Shown: positions 1-9,268, numbered from the stretch's first letter. The stretch: 64,000 nucleotides of DNA from Deltaproteobacteria bacterium (GCA_016200545.1 JACQEO010000024.1:32131-96130); one strand, 5' to 3'. Numbers and translations: made by a program. The notes: generated by a model from the sequence alone, not told the origin.

Positions 1-122
1 CCGCCCGTCGCCGGCAAGTTGGGGTGTCGGCGACGGGCGCGACTCGGCGAGCGACGCTCCCGCGCTCTGTTCCGGCGCGTCGCGCGCTTGACCGGGGCCG
101 CGAGAGCGGCGACATTCCGCCG

Positions 123-980
123 ATGCGAATCGGCTCCGAGGAGCATCTGACGCTCCTCTGTCGCGAGTTCATCGAGACCCATCGCGCGTTCGACCCCACC
201 ACCCTCCCCTGGCCGGCGCTCGACGAGACCGGCACCGCCAAACTCCGCTCCTTGCCGTTCTGGGACGAGGCCATTCGCACCGAGCAGCGAACGGGCGCGA
301 AGGTCTCGGCCTACGCCGCCCTCGAGTCCCCGCCGCTCCTGCGCGAGGCGGTCGCCCTGCAAGGATACGAGGAGAGACGTCACGCGCAGCTGCTCGCGAC
401 GCTCGTCGAGCGTTACGGCATCGCCATCGACCCAGGTCCCGAGGGCGCGCTGCCGCGCAACCTCGAATGGGCGTTCACGCGCACGGGCTATGGCGAATGC
501 ATCGACTCTTTCTTCGCGTTCGGCCTCTTCGCTCTGGCGCGCGACGCCGAGTTTCTCCCGCACCCACTCCTCGACCTCCTCGAGCCGATCGTGCAGGAAG
601 AAGCGCGCCACATCCTGTTTTTGGTGAACTGGGTCGCGTACAAGCGGCATCAGCGGCCGCGCGCGGCGCGCCCGCTCCATCGCGCGCGCTGCGTCGCCGC
701 CTTCGCCGGCGCCGCCTACGACCGCACCCGGTCCGCCGGCAACATCGCCGGCGGCGGGGTCTCGAAGGACGGCTTCACCGCGAGCGGCGCGGGAGCGATC
801 GGCGGCGATTTCTCGCTGCGCGAGTTCGTCGCTCGCTGCCTCGCCGAGAACGCCTACCGCTTCGCGCCCTACGATCCCCGCCTCCTGCGTCCGCGCCTGG
901 TGCCGACGCTGGCACGCGCCTACCTCATGGTCACCGGTTGGCGACGGCCGGCACGGCCGGCGCTCGAGTCGACCGGTTGA
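123..980 (+). CDS. Ferritin-like domain protein (possible di-iron)
   Basis: The protein is 285 residues from the ATG at 123. The frame stays open upstream to a GTG at 24, but residues encoded before 123 are low-complexity Arg/Ala and look non-coding. Two ExxH motifs are visible, E84-R-R-H87 (in GYEERRH) and E160-A-R-H163 (in EEARH), spaced as in ferritin-like four-helix bundles that bind two irons. E54 is a candidate for a further ligand. The C-terminal third, after about residue 185, is Arg/Ala rich and not recognisable. The substrate is unknown; oxygenase and ferroxidase roles are both possible. It is convergent with argJ, about 125 bases away. Confidence 0.7.
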   Translation: MRIGSEEHLTLLCREFIETHRAFDPTTLPWPALDETGTAKLRSLPFWDEAIRTEQRTGAKVSAYAALESPPLLREAVALQGYEERRHAQLLATLVERYGIAIDPGPEGALPRNLEWAFTRTGYGECIDSFFAFGLFALARDAEFLPHPLLDLLEPIVQEEARHILFLVNWVAYKRHQRPRAARPLHRARCVAAFAGAAYDRTRSAGNIAGGGVSKDGFTASGAGAIGGDFSLREFVARCLAENAYRFAPYDPRLLRPRLVPTLARAYLMVTGWRRPARPALESTG

Positions 981-1001
981 CGTCGTCGCGCTCGTACCAC
1001 C

Positions 1002-1094
1002 TCACCCGAGGAGCAACGCCACGGCGAGCGTGATGCCGGCCACATAGATACCGACGGCGTTGCCGTAGGCCCGACAGAGGTTGTGCACCGCCAC
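1002..1094 (-). CDS. Possible 30-residue single-span membrane peptide
   Basis: Just downstream of the argJ stop, in another frame, a GTG at 1094 opens 31 codons ending in TGA. The product would have a polar start (VAVHNLCRAYG) followed by a hydrophobic stretch (AVGIYVAGITLAVALLLG) long enough to cross a membrane. No Shine-Dalgarno sequence is visible. The coherent amphipathic-then-hydrophobic pattern could also be the relic 3' end of a lost membrane-protein gene. I list it as a weak candidate. Confidence 0.2.
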   Translation of the reverse strand: MAVHNLCRAYGNAVGIYVAGITLAVALLLG

Positions 1095-1104
1095 GAGATC
1101 TGGA

Positions 1105-2313
1105 TCAGGTGCTGTACGCCGAGTTGAAACGGACGTAGGCGGGCGTGAGGTCGCTGGTGGTGATCGTCGCCGCGCCCGCGCCCGCGCCGAGGTCGACCGC
1201 GACCGTGAAGGTATCGCGACGCATCGCCGCCGCCGCCCGGCGCACGACGTGCGGCGCCGCCGGCTCGCCGCGACGGAGGACCTCTACGCCGCTGATCCGT
1301 ACACCCAGGCGCTCGGGACGGAGCAGCACGCCGGCGTAGCCCGCGGCGCAGACGATGCGGCCCCAGTTGGGGTCGGCTCCATAGAACGCCGTCTTCACGA
1401 GCTGGGATCCGGCGATGCTGCGCGCGACACGGCGGGCGGCGGCGGGAGTCGCCGCGCCGTGCACCTCGACGCGAACGCGTTTCGTCGCGCCCTCGCCGTC
1501 CGCGACGACCATGTCCGCCAGCGACTCCATGACCCCAGCGAGCGCCGCCGCGAAACATCGGCCGCCGGCGCTGGCGGGCGTCAACGGCGCGTGGCCCGCC
1601 GCCCCGTTCGCGAGCACGAGGACGGTGTCGTTGGTGCTCATGTCGCCGTCCACCGTGATCGCGTTGAACGACGTCGCGACGGCGGCGCGGAGAAACGCCC
1701 GCAGCGCCGGCGCGGCGACGCGGGCGTCGGTGATGACGCAGACCAGCAAGGTCGCGACATCGGGAGCGATCATGCCGGCGCCCTTAGCCAGCCCGGCGAT
1801 CGTCACGCTGCGGCCGCCGACCTGCAGCCGACGGGTCGCGACCTTCGGAAACGCGTCCGTCGTCCGCATGGCGTGGGCGGCCTGCCAGAGTGCGCCGGCG
1901 TCGAGCGCGCGCACCGCCGCGTCGATACCCCGCACCATCGACACCGCCGGCAAAACGACGCCGATCTTGCCCGTCGAGCAGGGAAGCACGTCGTAAGGCG
2001 AGATGCCGAGCGCGATTCCCGTCTGCCGGCAGGCAGCGATCGCGACCCGCGCCCCCGCCGCGCCAGTGCAGGCGTTGGCGTTGCCGCTGTTGATCAACAC
2101 CGCCTGGGCACGCCCACGCCGCACGTGTCGCGCCGCGATCACGACCGGCGCCGCCTTCACCCGATTGCGGGTGAACATCCCGGCGACGGTCGCCGGCGTT
2201 TCTGAGTGGACGAGCGCGAGATCCAGCTTCCGCCCCCCCTTGATGCCGCACGCCACCCCCGCGAACCGGAACCCCGGCACCCGGATCGGCGTCTCGCGAA
2301 CGGGCAGCTTCAC
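1105..2313 (-). CDS. argJ: ArgJ, glutamate N-acetyltransferase / ornithine acetyltransferase
   Basis: This enzyme transfers the acetyl group of N-acetylornithine to glutamate in the cyclic arginine pathway, in the cytoplasm. The protein is 402 residues from the GTG at 2313, a typical family length, and begins with the conserved PGFRFAGVACGIK region. The family's self-cleavage site is present in KGAGMIAPDVATLL, with T188 as the expected nucleophile at the Ala-Thr bond. The TVDGDMSTNDT and GADPNWGR motifs are also present. The frame stays open to an ATG at 2409, but the extra 32 residues do not resemble ArgJ. Whether it also acts on acetyl-CoA (bifunctional form) cannot be read from the sequence. 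No other arg genes are in the window. Confidence 0.93.
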   Translation of the reverse strand: MKLPVRETPIRVPGFRFAGVACGIKGGRKLDLALVHSETPATVAGMFTRNRVKAAPVVIAARHVRRGRAQAVLINSGNANACTGAAGARVAIAACRQTGIALGISPYDVLPCSTGKIGVVLPAVSMVRGIDAAVRALDAGALWQAAHAMRTTDAFPKVATRRLQVGGRSVTIAGLAKGAGMIAPDVATLLVCVITDARVAAPALRAFLRAAVATSFNAITVDGDMSTNDTVLVLANGAAGHAPLTPASAGGRCFAAALAGVMESLADMVVADGEGATKRVRVEVHGAATPAAARRVARSIAGSQLVKTAFYGADPNWGRIVCAAGYAGVLLRPERLGVRISGVEVLRRGEPAAPHVVRRAAAAMRRDTFTVAVDLGAGAGAATITTSDLTPAYVRFNSAYST

Positions 2314-2429
2314 ACAACGTCCAGTACCGAGAGAGGGGCGACCGAGCAAGACGCGTCGGGTGCAGCATACCGTGCGGACCTTTGCCGCGGAGTCGTCGTC
2401 GTGACTCATGACGACCGGCTTACTATGGA

Positions 2430-2440
2430 CACTTCAAGTG
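2430..2440. promoter_or_regulatory. Small palindrome upstream of the toxin-antitoxin pair
   Basis: The sequence CACTTCAAGTG is a perfect 5-1-5 inverted repeat ending 20 bases before the antitoxin ATG. Type II antitoxins usually repress their own promoter through such palindromes, so this is a candidate operator. It also lies between argJ and the toxin-antitoxin genes, which diverge. Short palindromes occur by chance, so confidence is low. Confidence 0.3.
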
Positions 2441-2460
2441 ACCAGTGATACAAACTGACT

Positions 2461-2679
2461 ATGCGTCAAATTGCCGCCGCGAAGTTCAAGGAGCAGTGCC
2501 TTGCCATTCTCGAGGAAGTCGACCCCGACGGCATCATCATCACGAAGCGCGGCAAGCCGATCGCGAAGCTGATTCCGCTAGGGACAGATTCGGCCAGTCT
2601 CATCGGATCGCTCCGAGGCAAGCTCACGATCAAGGGCAACATCATGTCGACGGGCGTCAAGTGGAATGCTGAGTCTTGA
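2461..2679 (+). CDS. Antitoxin, Phd/YefM-like, of a type II toxin-antitoxin pair
   Basis: The product has 72 residues. Its N-terminal half (MRQIAAAKFKEQCLAILEEV, then ITKRGKPIAKLIPL) matches the Phd/YefM DNA-binding fold, where a short beta hairpin carries the conserved KRGKPIAKL segment. The C-terminal tail (residues 44-72) would bind and block the toxin. The gene overlaps the PIN-domain toxin downstream by 14 bases, implying translational coupling and the usual antitoxin-first order. The start lacks a clear Shine-Dalgarno sequence, so the message may be nearly leaderless. Base composition is less extreme than in neighbouring genes, as is common for mobile toxin-antitoxin modules. Confidence 0.85.
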   Translation: MRQIAAAKFKEQCLAILEEVDPDGIIITKRGKPIAKLIPLGTDSASLIGSLRGKLTIKGNIMSTGVKWNAES

Positions 2680-3040
2680 CACCCATGTGTTGTTGCACGC
2701 CGTCGCTGGGCGCCTCCTACCGGCAGAGCTGCGTCTCCTGATGGAGGACCGCTGGAGCATATCGGCGATCGTCTTGTGGGAGATCGCGAAACTCGCACAG
2801 CTCGGCAGGATAACAGTCGAACTCGACGACCCGGACGTCGTCCGAACACTGGCACGCGTCCACGTGTGGCCGCTCACCCGTGAGATCGCACGCGCCAGCA
2901 CACAGCTCGACATTCACAGCGATCCCGCCGATGAGCTGATCGCCGCGACCAGCGTCGTCCATAAGGTACCGCTCGTCACCCGCGACCGCGTACTGCAGCG
3001 CTCACGCCTGATCCCGCATGCACGCCACCGTCGTCGATAG
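2666..3040 (+). CDS. VapC-like PIN-domain ribonuclease toxin
   Basis: This 124-residue protein is a small PIN-domain endoribonuclease, the toxin partner of the antitoxin just upstream. The conserved acidic metal ligands are visible: D5 in LSLDTHVLL, E39 in LWEI, D89 in DPADELIAAT and D107 in LVTRDRVL. This is the pattern of the VapC group paired with Phd-type antitoxins. Known VapC toxins cut tRNA or rRNA; the target here is unknown. The reading frame is intact with all catalytic positions, so the toxin is probably active when free. The last 15 residues are basic (HARHRRR). Confidence 0.88.
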   Translation: MLSLDTHVLLHAVAGRLLPAELRLLMEDRWSISAIVLWEIAKLAQLGRITVELDDPDVVRTLARVHVWPLTREIARASTQLDIHSDPADELIAATSVVHKVPLVTRDRVLQRSRLIPHARHRRR

Positions 3041-3088
3041 ATGTTCGAAGGAGATCGCAAGATGAGCTGAACGGCATGCGCGATAGCA

Positions 3089-3757
3089 ATGATTGGCCTC
3101 GTCAATGGGCTCGCTGCGACCAGCAGCCTCGCCGCATCAGGTGGCGTCCAGTGGTCTCACGACGGACTGCGGATCCTCGCAAACAAGGACGTCGGAGCTG
3201 AACGGTGGGCGATCACGTTGAACCTCAACGATGCCACGGTGACTGGGAACGTCTTCTTCAACGACGGTCGACCCCCTAGGGTCATCTCGTGCCAGAGCAC
3301 AGGACACAATTACCAGCCGGACATCAGCAAGTTCACGATCCAGTATCGGTGCTTCGGAAGCGATCCGGCGCAGAGTGTCTTCGCTTCGACAGATTGGAGT
3401 GTCATCGGTGAGCCGGTCATGCTCGACGCGGCATTCTTCGCCCCGGCGCTGGAGACTTGTGATATGAGCGGCGCGCTGAACGGCGCCAGTCCGCCAACCG
3501 CGAACTCCCTCTGGGATTGCACGGGCACCGCGAGCCCGTTCTGGCTCGAAGTCTTCTCCGATGGCACGGGCCTGAGTAGCGCGATCGGTCGGTTCGCGTT
3601 CGACGCCGTCGCGACCGGCTGCGGGTTCGGGAAGCTCTCCGATGGCACCTTCTTCAACCTCGGCTATTCTCCGAGCCGTCAAATCCTGACGGTCTACCGG
3701 ACCACACCCGGCATAGACCGGTTTTCGCTCAGCGAGTGCCGCCGCGTCGTGTTCTAG
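3089..3757 (+). CDS. Unknown secreted protein with uncertain start
   Basis: No family is recognised in this 222-residue product. The N-terminus (MIGLVNGLAATSSLAASGG) looks like the end of a signal peptide, and the mature part has six cysteines and alternating beta-like segments, suggesting an exported beta-rich protein. An AAGGAG ribosome-binding sequence at 3048-3053 precedes ATG AGC TGA (3062-3070), which is in frame with this gene. The natural start therefore seems to be interrupted by a stop at codon 3, and the ATG at 3089 may be a weak secondary start. It could be a recently broken gene. Confidence 0.5.
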   Translation: MIGLVNGLAATSSLAASGGVQWSHDGLRILANKDVGAERWAITLNLNDATVTGNVFFNDGRPPRVISCQSTGHNYQPDISKFTIQYRCFGSDPAQSVFASTDWSVIGEPVMLDAAFFAPALETCDMSGALNGASPPTANSLWDCTGTASPFWLEVFSDGTGLSSAIGRFAFDAVATGCGFGKLSDGTFFNLGYSPSRQILTVYRTTPGIDRFSLSECRRVVF

Positions 3758-3848
3758 AGGGGACCATGACGCAACCGCCGCGGCCGGCGGTCGATCGTCG
3801 GGTGGGCCGGCGCATCGCGACGCGGAGTAGATCCCGGTCGCTCCCCGG

Positions 3849-6539
3849 TCATGCCTTCGCGCCGCAGCACTTCTTGTACTTCTTGCCCGAGCCGCAGACG
3901 CACGGGTCGTTGCGGCCGACCTTGGCGCTGTCGCGGCGGACGGTCTCGGTCTTGGCGACCGCGTCGCCGCCGTGGCTCATCACGACCGGCACGGCGCGGC
4001 GCTTCTGCTCGAGGCGCTCGACGTCCTCCTCGCGCGCCAGCTGCACCGTGAAGAGTTTCTCGACGACGTCGCTCTCGATGCGGCCCATCATGGCCTCGAA
4101 CATGTCGAAGCCCTCTTTCTGATACTCCTGCAGCGGGTTCTGCTGCGCGTAGCCGCGGAGCCCGATCCCCTCCTTCAGATGATCCATGCCGAGCAGATGG
4201 TCTTTCCAGAGAGTGTCGATCGTCTGCAGCATGATGACTTTTTCGAGGTGACGGAGGACGGGCGGCGTGAACGCCTCTTCCTTCTCCGCGTAGAGGCGCT
4301 CGACGCGTTGGACGACGAGTTCCTGGAGCGCTTCGGGGGAGAGCTCGACGCGCTCCGCTTCGGGCAGGTTCAAGCGGAAGTTGAACTGCTTGAAGAGCAC
4401 CTCGTCGAGCGCCTTCCAATCCCACTCGTCCGCTGCTTGATCTTTGGTCGCGTGCGCCGCGACGGTCTCCTCGGCGAGGCCGGTCGCCATCTCGAGCACG
4501 TCCTCCCTGAGGTTCTCCGAGGAGAGCGTCTCGCGACGGCGCGCGTAGATGACCTCGCGCTGCTTGTTCATGACGTCGTCGTACTCGAGGAGATGTTTGC
4601 GGATGTCGAAGTTGTGCGCCTCGACTTTCTTCTGCGCGTTCTCGATCGCGGCGTTGATCCAGCGATGCTCGATCGGCTCGCCTTCCTCCATGCCGAGGCG
4701 CTCCATGATCTTCTGGATGCGTTCGGCGCCGAAGATGCGCAACAGGTCGTCCTCGAGCGAGAGGAAGAACCGCGAGCTGCCGGGATCGCCCTGGCGTCCG
4801 GAACGGCCGCGCAGCTGGTTGTCGATGCGCCGGCTCTCGTGGCGTTCGGTGCCGAGGATGTGCAGGCCGCCGGCCTCGAGCACCTGCTCGCGCTCGGCGG
4901 CGCATTGCGCGCGGTATTTCACGAGCGCCGCCTGATAGGTCGGGTCGTCGGGATCCTTGGTGCCGCTCTCGGTGAGCGCGAGGAACTCGGGATTGCCGCC
5001 GAGGACGATATCGGTGCCGCGGCCGGCCATGTTGGTCGAGATCGTGACCGACTCGTAGCGACCGGCCTGGGCGACGATCTCCGCCTCGCGCTCGTGCTGC
5101 TTGGCGTTCAGGACGTGGTGCTTGATACCCTTTTTCTTGAGCATCGCCGCGACGTGCTCCGACTTCTCGATCGAGATCGTGCCGACGAGGATGGGCTGGC
5201 CCTTCTCGTGGCGCTCGCGGATGTCCTCGACCACGGCGTCGAATTTCTCCCGCTCGGTCTTGTAGACGACGTCGGCGAGATCGGTGCGGATCATGTCCTG
5301 GTGCGTCGGTACGACCATGACCTCGAGGCCGTAGATCTGATGGAACTCGACGGCCTCGGTGTCGGCGGTACCCGTCATGCCGGCGAGCTTGGCGTACATG
5401 CGGAAGTAGTTCTGGAAGGTGACGGTCGCGAGCGTCTGATTCTCGCGCTCGATCTTGACGTTTTCCTTCGCCTCGACCGCCTGGTGGAGGCCGTCGCTCC
5501 AGCGCCGCCCCGGCATGAGGCGTCCGGTGAACTCGTCGACGATCAGCACCTCGCCGTCCTTCACCACGTAGTCGACGTCGCGCTTGTAGATGGCGTGGGC
5601 GCGCAGCGCTTGATTGACGTGGTGCAGGGTGTCGATCTGGCCCGGGTCGTAGAGGTTCGGGACGCCGAGGATCTTCTCGATCTTGGCGATGCCTTCCTCG
5701 GTGAGGATGGAGTTGCGGGTCTTCTCGTCGACGGTGAAGTCGGTCTCCTTTTGGAGACGCGGAATGACCCGGTCAATGACGTAGTACTTCTCGGTGGACT
5801 CTTCCGCGGGCCCGGAGATGATCAGCGGCGTCCGCGCTTCGTCGACGAGGATCGAGTCGACCTCATCGACGATCGCGTAGTGGAAGAGCTTCTCGACCTC
5901 CTTGCCCTTGGCGTCCGTCATGCGGTCGGGATACGTGCGGTGCACGTATTCCTCGAGGCTGAACTTCATGTTGTCGCGCAAGTAGTCGAAGCCGAACTCG
6001 TTGTTCTGCCCGTAGGTGACGTCGGCGTTGTAGGCGTCCTGGCGCTCCTTGTCGTTCAGGCCGTGGAGAATGACGCCCACCGAAAGACCGAGGAAGGTGT
6101 AGAGCCGTCCCATCCACTCGGCGTCGCGTCGCGCCAGGTAGTCGTTGACGGTGACGACGTGGACGCCTTTCCCCACGAGCGCGTTCAGATAGACCGGCAG
6201 GGTCGCGACCAGCGTCTTGCCCTCGCCGGTCTTCATCTCGGCGATCTTGCCGCTGTGGAGGACCATGCCGCCGATCATCTGCACGTCGAAGTGCCGCATG
6301 CCGAGGACGCGGCGCGACGCCTCGCGCACGACTGCGAACGCCTCGGGGAGCAGGTCGTCGAGCTCCTCGCCGCGCCCGAGGCGCTCGCGGAACTCGCCGC
6401 TCTTGACACGGAGCGCCTCGTTCGAGAGCGGCTCGAGCCCGGCCTCGAGCTTGCTGATCTCCTCGACGAGCGGCCACAGGCGCTTCAGCTCGCGATCGTT
6501 CTTGGAGCCGACGATCTTGCGGACGATGGATTGCAGCAT
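3849..6539 (-). CDS. secA: SecA, preprotein translocase ATPase
   Basis: SecA drives Sec-dependent protein export, pushing unfolded preproteins through SecYEG with ATP. The 896-residue protein has the Walker A motif TGEGKT (residues 104-109), the [20 protein letters not shown] region, the [13 protein letters not shown] helicase motif, and the second nucleotide-binding region with [12 protein letters not shown]. It ends in an intact zinc-binding SEC-C tail with C880, C882, C891 and C892, which binds SecB or phospholipid in known SecA proteins. The ATG at 6539 begins the conserved N-terminal helix. It appears to be a single-gene unit, divergent from the fatty-acid hydroxylase gene. A long plus-strand frame opposite it is a shadow. 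Confidence 0.98.
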   Translation of the reverse strand: MLQSIVRKIVGSKNDRELKRLWPLVEEISKLEAGLEPLSNEALRVKSGEFRERLGRGEELDDLLPEAFAVVREASRRVLGMRHFDVQMIGGMVLHSGKIAEMKTGEGKTLVATLPVYLNALVGKGVHVVTVNDYLARRDAEWMGRLYTFLGLSVGVILHGLNDKERQDAYNADVTYGQNNEFGFDYLRDNMKFSLEEYVHRTYPDRMTDAKGKEVEKLFHYAIVDEVDSILVDEARTPLIISGPAEESTEKYYVIDRVIPRLQKETDFTVDEKTRNSILTEEGIAKIEKILGVPNLYDPGQIDTLHHVNQALRAHAIYKRDVDYVVKDGEVLIVDEFTGRLMPGRRWSDGLHQAVEAKENVKIERENQTLATVTFQNYFRMYAKLAGMTGTADTEAVEFHQIYGLEVMVVPTHQDMIRTDLADVVYKTEREKFDAVVEDIRERHEKGQPILVGTISIEKSEHVAAMLKKKGIKHHVLNAKQHEREAEIVAQAGRYESVTISTNMAGRGTDIVLGGNPEFLALTESGTKDPDDPTYQAALVKYRAQCAAEREQVLEAGGLHILGTERHESRRIDNQLRGRSGRQGDPGSSRFFLSLEDDLLRIFGAERIQKIMERLGMEEGEPIEHRWINAAIENAQKKVEAHNFDIRKHLLEYDDVMNKQREVIYARRRETLSSENLREDVLEMATGLAEETVAAHATKDQAADEWDWKALDEVLFKQFNFRLNLPEAERVELSPEALQELVVQRVERLYAEKEEAFTPPVLRHLEKVIMLQTIDTLWKDHLLGMDHLKEGIGLRGYAQQNPLQEYQKEGFDMFEAMMGRIESDVVEKLFTVQLAREEDVERLEQKRRAVPVVMSHGGDAVAKTETVRRDSAKVGRNDPCVCGSGKKYKKCCGAKA

Positions 6540-6604
6540 GGCCCAACGACATTCATAACCCAGCGGGAGAAGCGCCGCAAAGCGGGGTGGCGCGCACGCG
6601 GAGC

Positions 6605-7399
6605 ATGATCACACGGGGAATCACGATCGTCGCCGTCTTCGGCGTCCTCACCTGGCTCGAGCGCCGTCGCCCCCTGCGCGCGCCGGTCGAGTCGACGGGC
6701 CTGCGCGTGTCACGGAATCTCGCCATGGCCGCTCTCGCGGCGCTCACCGTCCAGGCGATCGAGGTCCCACTCGTGCGGCCGCTCGCGGTGCTCGTCGAGC
6801 AGCGGCGGTGGGGCATCACACAGGCCGTCGCGGCGCCGCCGTGGATCGCCGCGGCGCTCGCGCTTCTCCTGCTCGACTACACGCTCTACGTCTGGCACGT
6901 GCTCACGCACCGCGTCCCGTGGCTCTGGCGCTTGCACGTCGTGCACCACATCGACCGCGACCTCGACGCCTCCACCGCGCTGCGGTTTCACGCCGCGGAG
7001 CTCGCCGCGTCGGTGCCGTGGCGCGCCGCGCAGGTGCTCGTCATCGGCGTGTCACCCCACGTGCTCGCCCTCTGGCAGACGTGTGTGCTCGCATCGATTC
7101 TCTTCCACCACGCGAACGTCCGCTTGCCGGCAGCGCTCGAGCACGTGCTGAACCTCGTCCTCGTGACGCCGCGCATGCACGGCATCCACCACTCCGCCGT
7201 GCGCGAGCACACCGACTCGAACTGGTCGAGCGGTCTCGCGATCTGGGACCGCCTCCACGGCACGTTCCGCGCAGACGTCCCGCAGGACGCGATCACGATC
7301 GGCGTGCCGGCCTACCCGCGCGCCAACGACGTGACGCTCACGAACGTCCTTGCCCTGCCGTTCGTTCGCCAGCGCCCGTCGTGGCAACGCCCGGCGTAG
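6605..7399 (+). CDS. Sterol desaturase / fatty acid hydroxylase family membrane protein
   Basis: This 264-residue membrane protein carries the histidine clusters that hold two irons in the fatty acid hydroxylase superfamily: [22 protein letters not shown] and MHGIHHS. Hydrophobic segments flank these motifs, as in family members with an integral-membrane, cytosol-facing active site. Members hydroxylate or desaturate sterols, fatty acids, carotenoids or ether lipids; the substrate cannot be told here. The ATG at 6605 is used, although a GTG at 6587 is in frame. It is divergent from secA with about 65 bases between starts, and it stands alone. Confidence 0.85.
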   Translation: MITRGITIVAVFGVLTWLERRRPLRAPVESTGLRVSRNLAMAALAALTVQAIEVPLVRPLAVLVEQRRWGITQAVAAPPWIAAALALLLLDYTLYVWHVLTHRVPWLWRLHVVHHIDRDLDASTALRFHAAELAASVPWRAAQVLVIGVSPHVLALWQTCVLASILFHHANVRLPAALEHVLNLVLVTPRMHGIHHSAVREHTDSNWSSGLAIWDRLHGTFRADVPQDAITIGVPAYPRANDVTLTNVLALPFVRQRPSWQRPA

Positions 7400-7523
7400 A
7401 TGAAGGACGGTCAGATAGATCTCCAAGCGACGCTGAACACGCTCGAACGGGGTGTCCGAATCCCTCTGGGTTTGGACAGCGGCGCAACGCGAGCGAAAGC
7501 AGCACGCCGGATACGACGAGCAG

Positions 7524-8780
7524 CTACGCAGGCGAGTCTTCCGGCCTCGAACAGCGCGCCGTCTCCTCGAGCTCCCGCCCCTTCGTCTCAGGCAGTAGCC
7601 ACAGGATGAGCGCGAGCGCGCCGATGGGGCCCAGGGCGGTCAGGGAGACGGCGTCGCCCCAGCCGATCGTGCTCGCGGCAGCGCCGACGACCGCCGGGCC
7701 CGCGACGTACGCGGTCCGGCCGAGCAGGTTGTTGGCCCACGCAAATGCCTCGGCACGGCAATCGGTTGGAAAGAGCTCCGTCGTGAAGCTACTGAGTACG
7801 GCGAACGTCGCCGACACGGAGAAGACCGCGACCGCGAGTGCGAGGGTCAGCAGCCACAGCGCGTGCAGCTGATACGCAGCCACGACGGATGCGGCCAGCG
7901 CGAGCAAGATCACCGTTGCGGCCGGGCGACGTCCCCAGCTGTCCAGCAGCCGTCCGACGAAGAACAGGGGTGGGAGGCTCGCCAGCGATGCGACGGCAAT
8001 CGCGAAGCCCACCTGGCCATCCGTGAAACCGCGCTCGGCGACCGCGAACTCCTTCCAGAAGAAGACCGCATTCTGCGCGCACACGTAGAGCAGCCCCCAG
8101 ATGACGGCGAGTTGGTAGATGCGCTGCCGATGGGGCGAGCGGAGGATGGCGCCGAATGTGCGCCGCTCAACGCCAGCGGCAGCGTAGTCGGCAAAACGCC
8201 TGGTCTCGCGCAGGCCGCGGCGCGCGTACGCGAGCAGCAGGAGCGGCACCACGCCCACGAGATAGACGGCACGCCAGCCCCAGGACGTGGCGAGCAACAA
8301 CGGCGCAGTGGCCGCACACGTGATGCCGCCGAGCGCGCTCGCGGCCTGGATCACCCCGATCGCGTGCCCACGTCGATCGGCGGGAACTTCCTCCGCCGCA
8401 TACACCATGCTCAATGCCCACTCGCCGATGAGAAAGACCCGTGCCACGAGCTGGTACAGCGCGAAGTCGTAGGCGCCCTGCGCAAACGCGGTGGCAAAGG
8501 TGAAGAGCGTGTAGCCGAGGATGGTGATCGTCAGCACGACGCGCCGTCCGAAGCGGTCGGCGAGCCGCACCACGCCGTAGGCGAGGATCGTCCCGATCCC
8601 GATCACCGACACGAGACGGCCGCCCTCCGCCCCGGTAAGCCCCATGTCGGCACGCAAGTTCGGCAGTATCTGGGCGAGCGCGAAGAAATCGTAGCCCTCG
8701 AAGAAAGTCGCGACGCTCAGAAAGACCAGCAGCCGCCGCTGGTAGGGAGTGAGCGGCGTCGGGAGCGGCGCTACAGCCAT
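7524..8780 (-). CDS. MFS transporter
   Basis: The protein is 418 residues with about 12 hydrophobic spans, opening with YQRRLLVFLSVATFFEGYDF, the family pattern for sugar/metabolite:H+ symporters and aromatic-acid transporters. The loop DRFGRRVV between spans 2 and 3 matches the MFS signature, and a second copy (RLLDSWGRRPA) lies mid-protein. The start at 8780 follows the preceding methyltransferase gene with a 10-base overlap, so it is the last gene of a five-gene unit. The C-terminal LPETKGRELEE is typical of the sugar-porter-like group. The substrate is not known. An upstream extension of the frame is a shadow of the neighbour. Confidence 0.88.
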   Translation of the reverse strand: MAVAPLPTPLTPYQRRLLVFLSVATFFEGYDFFALAQILPNLRADMGLTGAEGGRLVSVIGIGTILAYGVVRLADRFGRRVVLTITILGYTLFTFATAFAQGAYDFALYQLVARVFLIGEWALSMVYAAEEVPADRRGHAIGVIQAASALGGITCAATAPLLLATSWGWRAVYLVGVVPLLLLAYARRGLRETRRFADYAAAGVERRTFGAILRSPHRQRIYQLAVIWGLLYVCAQNAVFFWKEFAVAERGFTDGQVGFAIAVASLASLPPLFFVGRLLDSWGRRPAATVILLALAASVVAAYQLHALWLLTLALAVAVFSVSATFAVLSSFTTELFPTDCRAEAFAWANNLLGRTAYVAGPAVVGAAASTIGWGDAVSLTALGPIGALALILWLLPETKGRELEETARCSRPEDSPA

Positions 8781-9268
8781 CGTCGCACATCGGCGTTGTA
8801 CCGGCGGTACTCGTCGCCGAACTTCTTCTCGAGATAGCGCTCCTCCCGCGCGATCGTCCCGGAGGACACGAGAATGAGCGCCGGCACCAGCAGACCGAGC
8901 ACCCAGGCGCTGTTCCGCCAGAGGCCGATGCCGAGCTGTAGGAGCGTGAAGGCGAGATAAATCGGGTTGCGCGATAGGCGATACGGTCCTGTCATGACAA
9001 TGGTCGTCGTCGGCTGTTGGGTGCGAAACGTCGTGCGCGCGGCGCGAAGCTCCCGAATAGAGAGCGAGAACAACGTCACGGCGACCAGGACGAGCACGAC
9101 CCCGAGCAGCACGAGAACACGGGGTAGCGGCGGCGTCGGCCAACCCGCCTCAAGCCCAAGGCCCGCCACGATCGCGACCGCGTACACGATCGGCGGTCGA
9201 ACGAGCGCAACCATGCCGCGGTCGGGAGGATTCCGATTGTCGCTCGGAGTTGTGTCCATACCAAGCAT
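8771..9268 (-). CDS. Isoprenylcysteine methyltransferase (ICMT)-like membrane protein
   Basis: This 165-residue protein has several membrane spans and the family's SAM-binding C-terminal signature: GPYRLSRNPIYLA, then REERYLEKKFGDEYRRYNADVRRWL. Such bacterial homologues methylate unknown small molecules or lipids; few are characterised. The start is uncertain. The ATGs at 9268 and 9259 lie upstream of a palindromic operator-like sequence (9231-9251), whereas the ATG at 9214 lies downstream of it and would give 147 residues beginning MVALVRPP. It sits 19 bases after the M56 protease gene and overlaps the MFS gene by 10 bases. Confidence 0.82.
   Translation of the reverse strand: MLGMDTTPSDNRNPPDRGMVALVRPPIVYAVAIVAGLGLEAGWPTPPLPRVLVLLGVVLVLVAVTLFSLSIRELRAARTTFRTQQPTTTIVMTGPYRLSRNPIYLAFTLLQLGIGLWRNSAWVLGLLVPALILVSSGTIAREERYLEKKFGDEYRRYNADVRRWL
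9231..9251. promoter_or_regulatory. Second copy of the BlaI-locus palindrome
   Basis: Read on the minus strand, this 21-base site has arms ACTCCGAGCG and CAATCGGAAT around one central base. It matches the perfect palindrome at 11018-11038 at 18 of 21 positions. The site lies at the 5' end of the second ICMT-like gene and probably lets the BlaI-type repressor control an internal promoter. If the methyltransferase starts at 9268 the site is inside the coding region; if at 9214 it is a normal upstream operator. No convincing -10 box follows at the same spacing as in the first copy. Confidence 0.55.

Noticed and set aside
3068..3070. TGA at codon 3 read as selenocysteine
   Set aside because: No selenocysteine hairpin or redox context was seen. 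A stop, broken gene or later start is simpler.
3775..3790. Inverted repeat CCGCCG / CGGCGG between the secreted gene and secA
   Set aside because: The stem is only six bases, all G/C, with no T run on either strand. It is weak evidence in GC-rich DNA.
3972..6608. 878-codon plus-strand frame opposite secA
   Set aside because: It lies over secA codons, has repetitive Leu/Glu/Asp composition and no family similarity. Long antisense frames are expected at this GC content.
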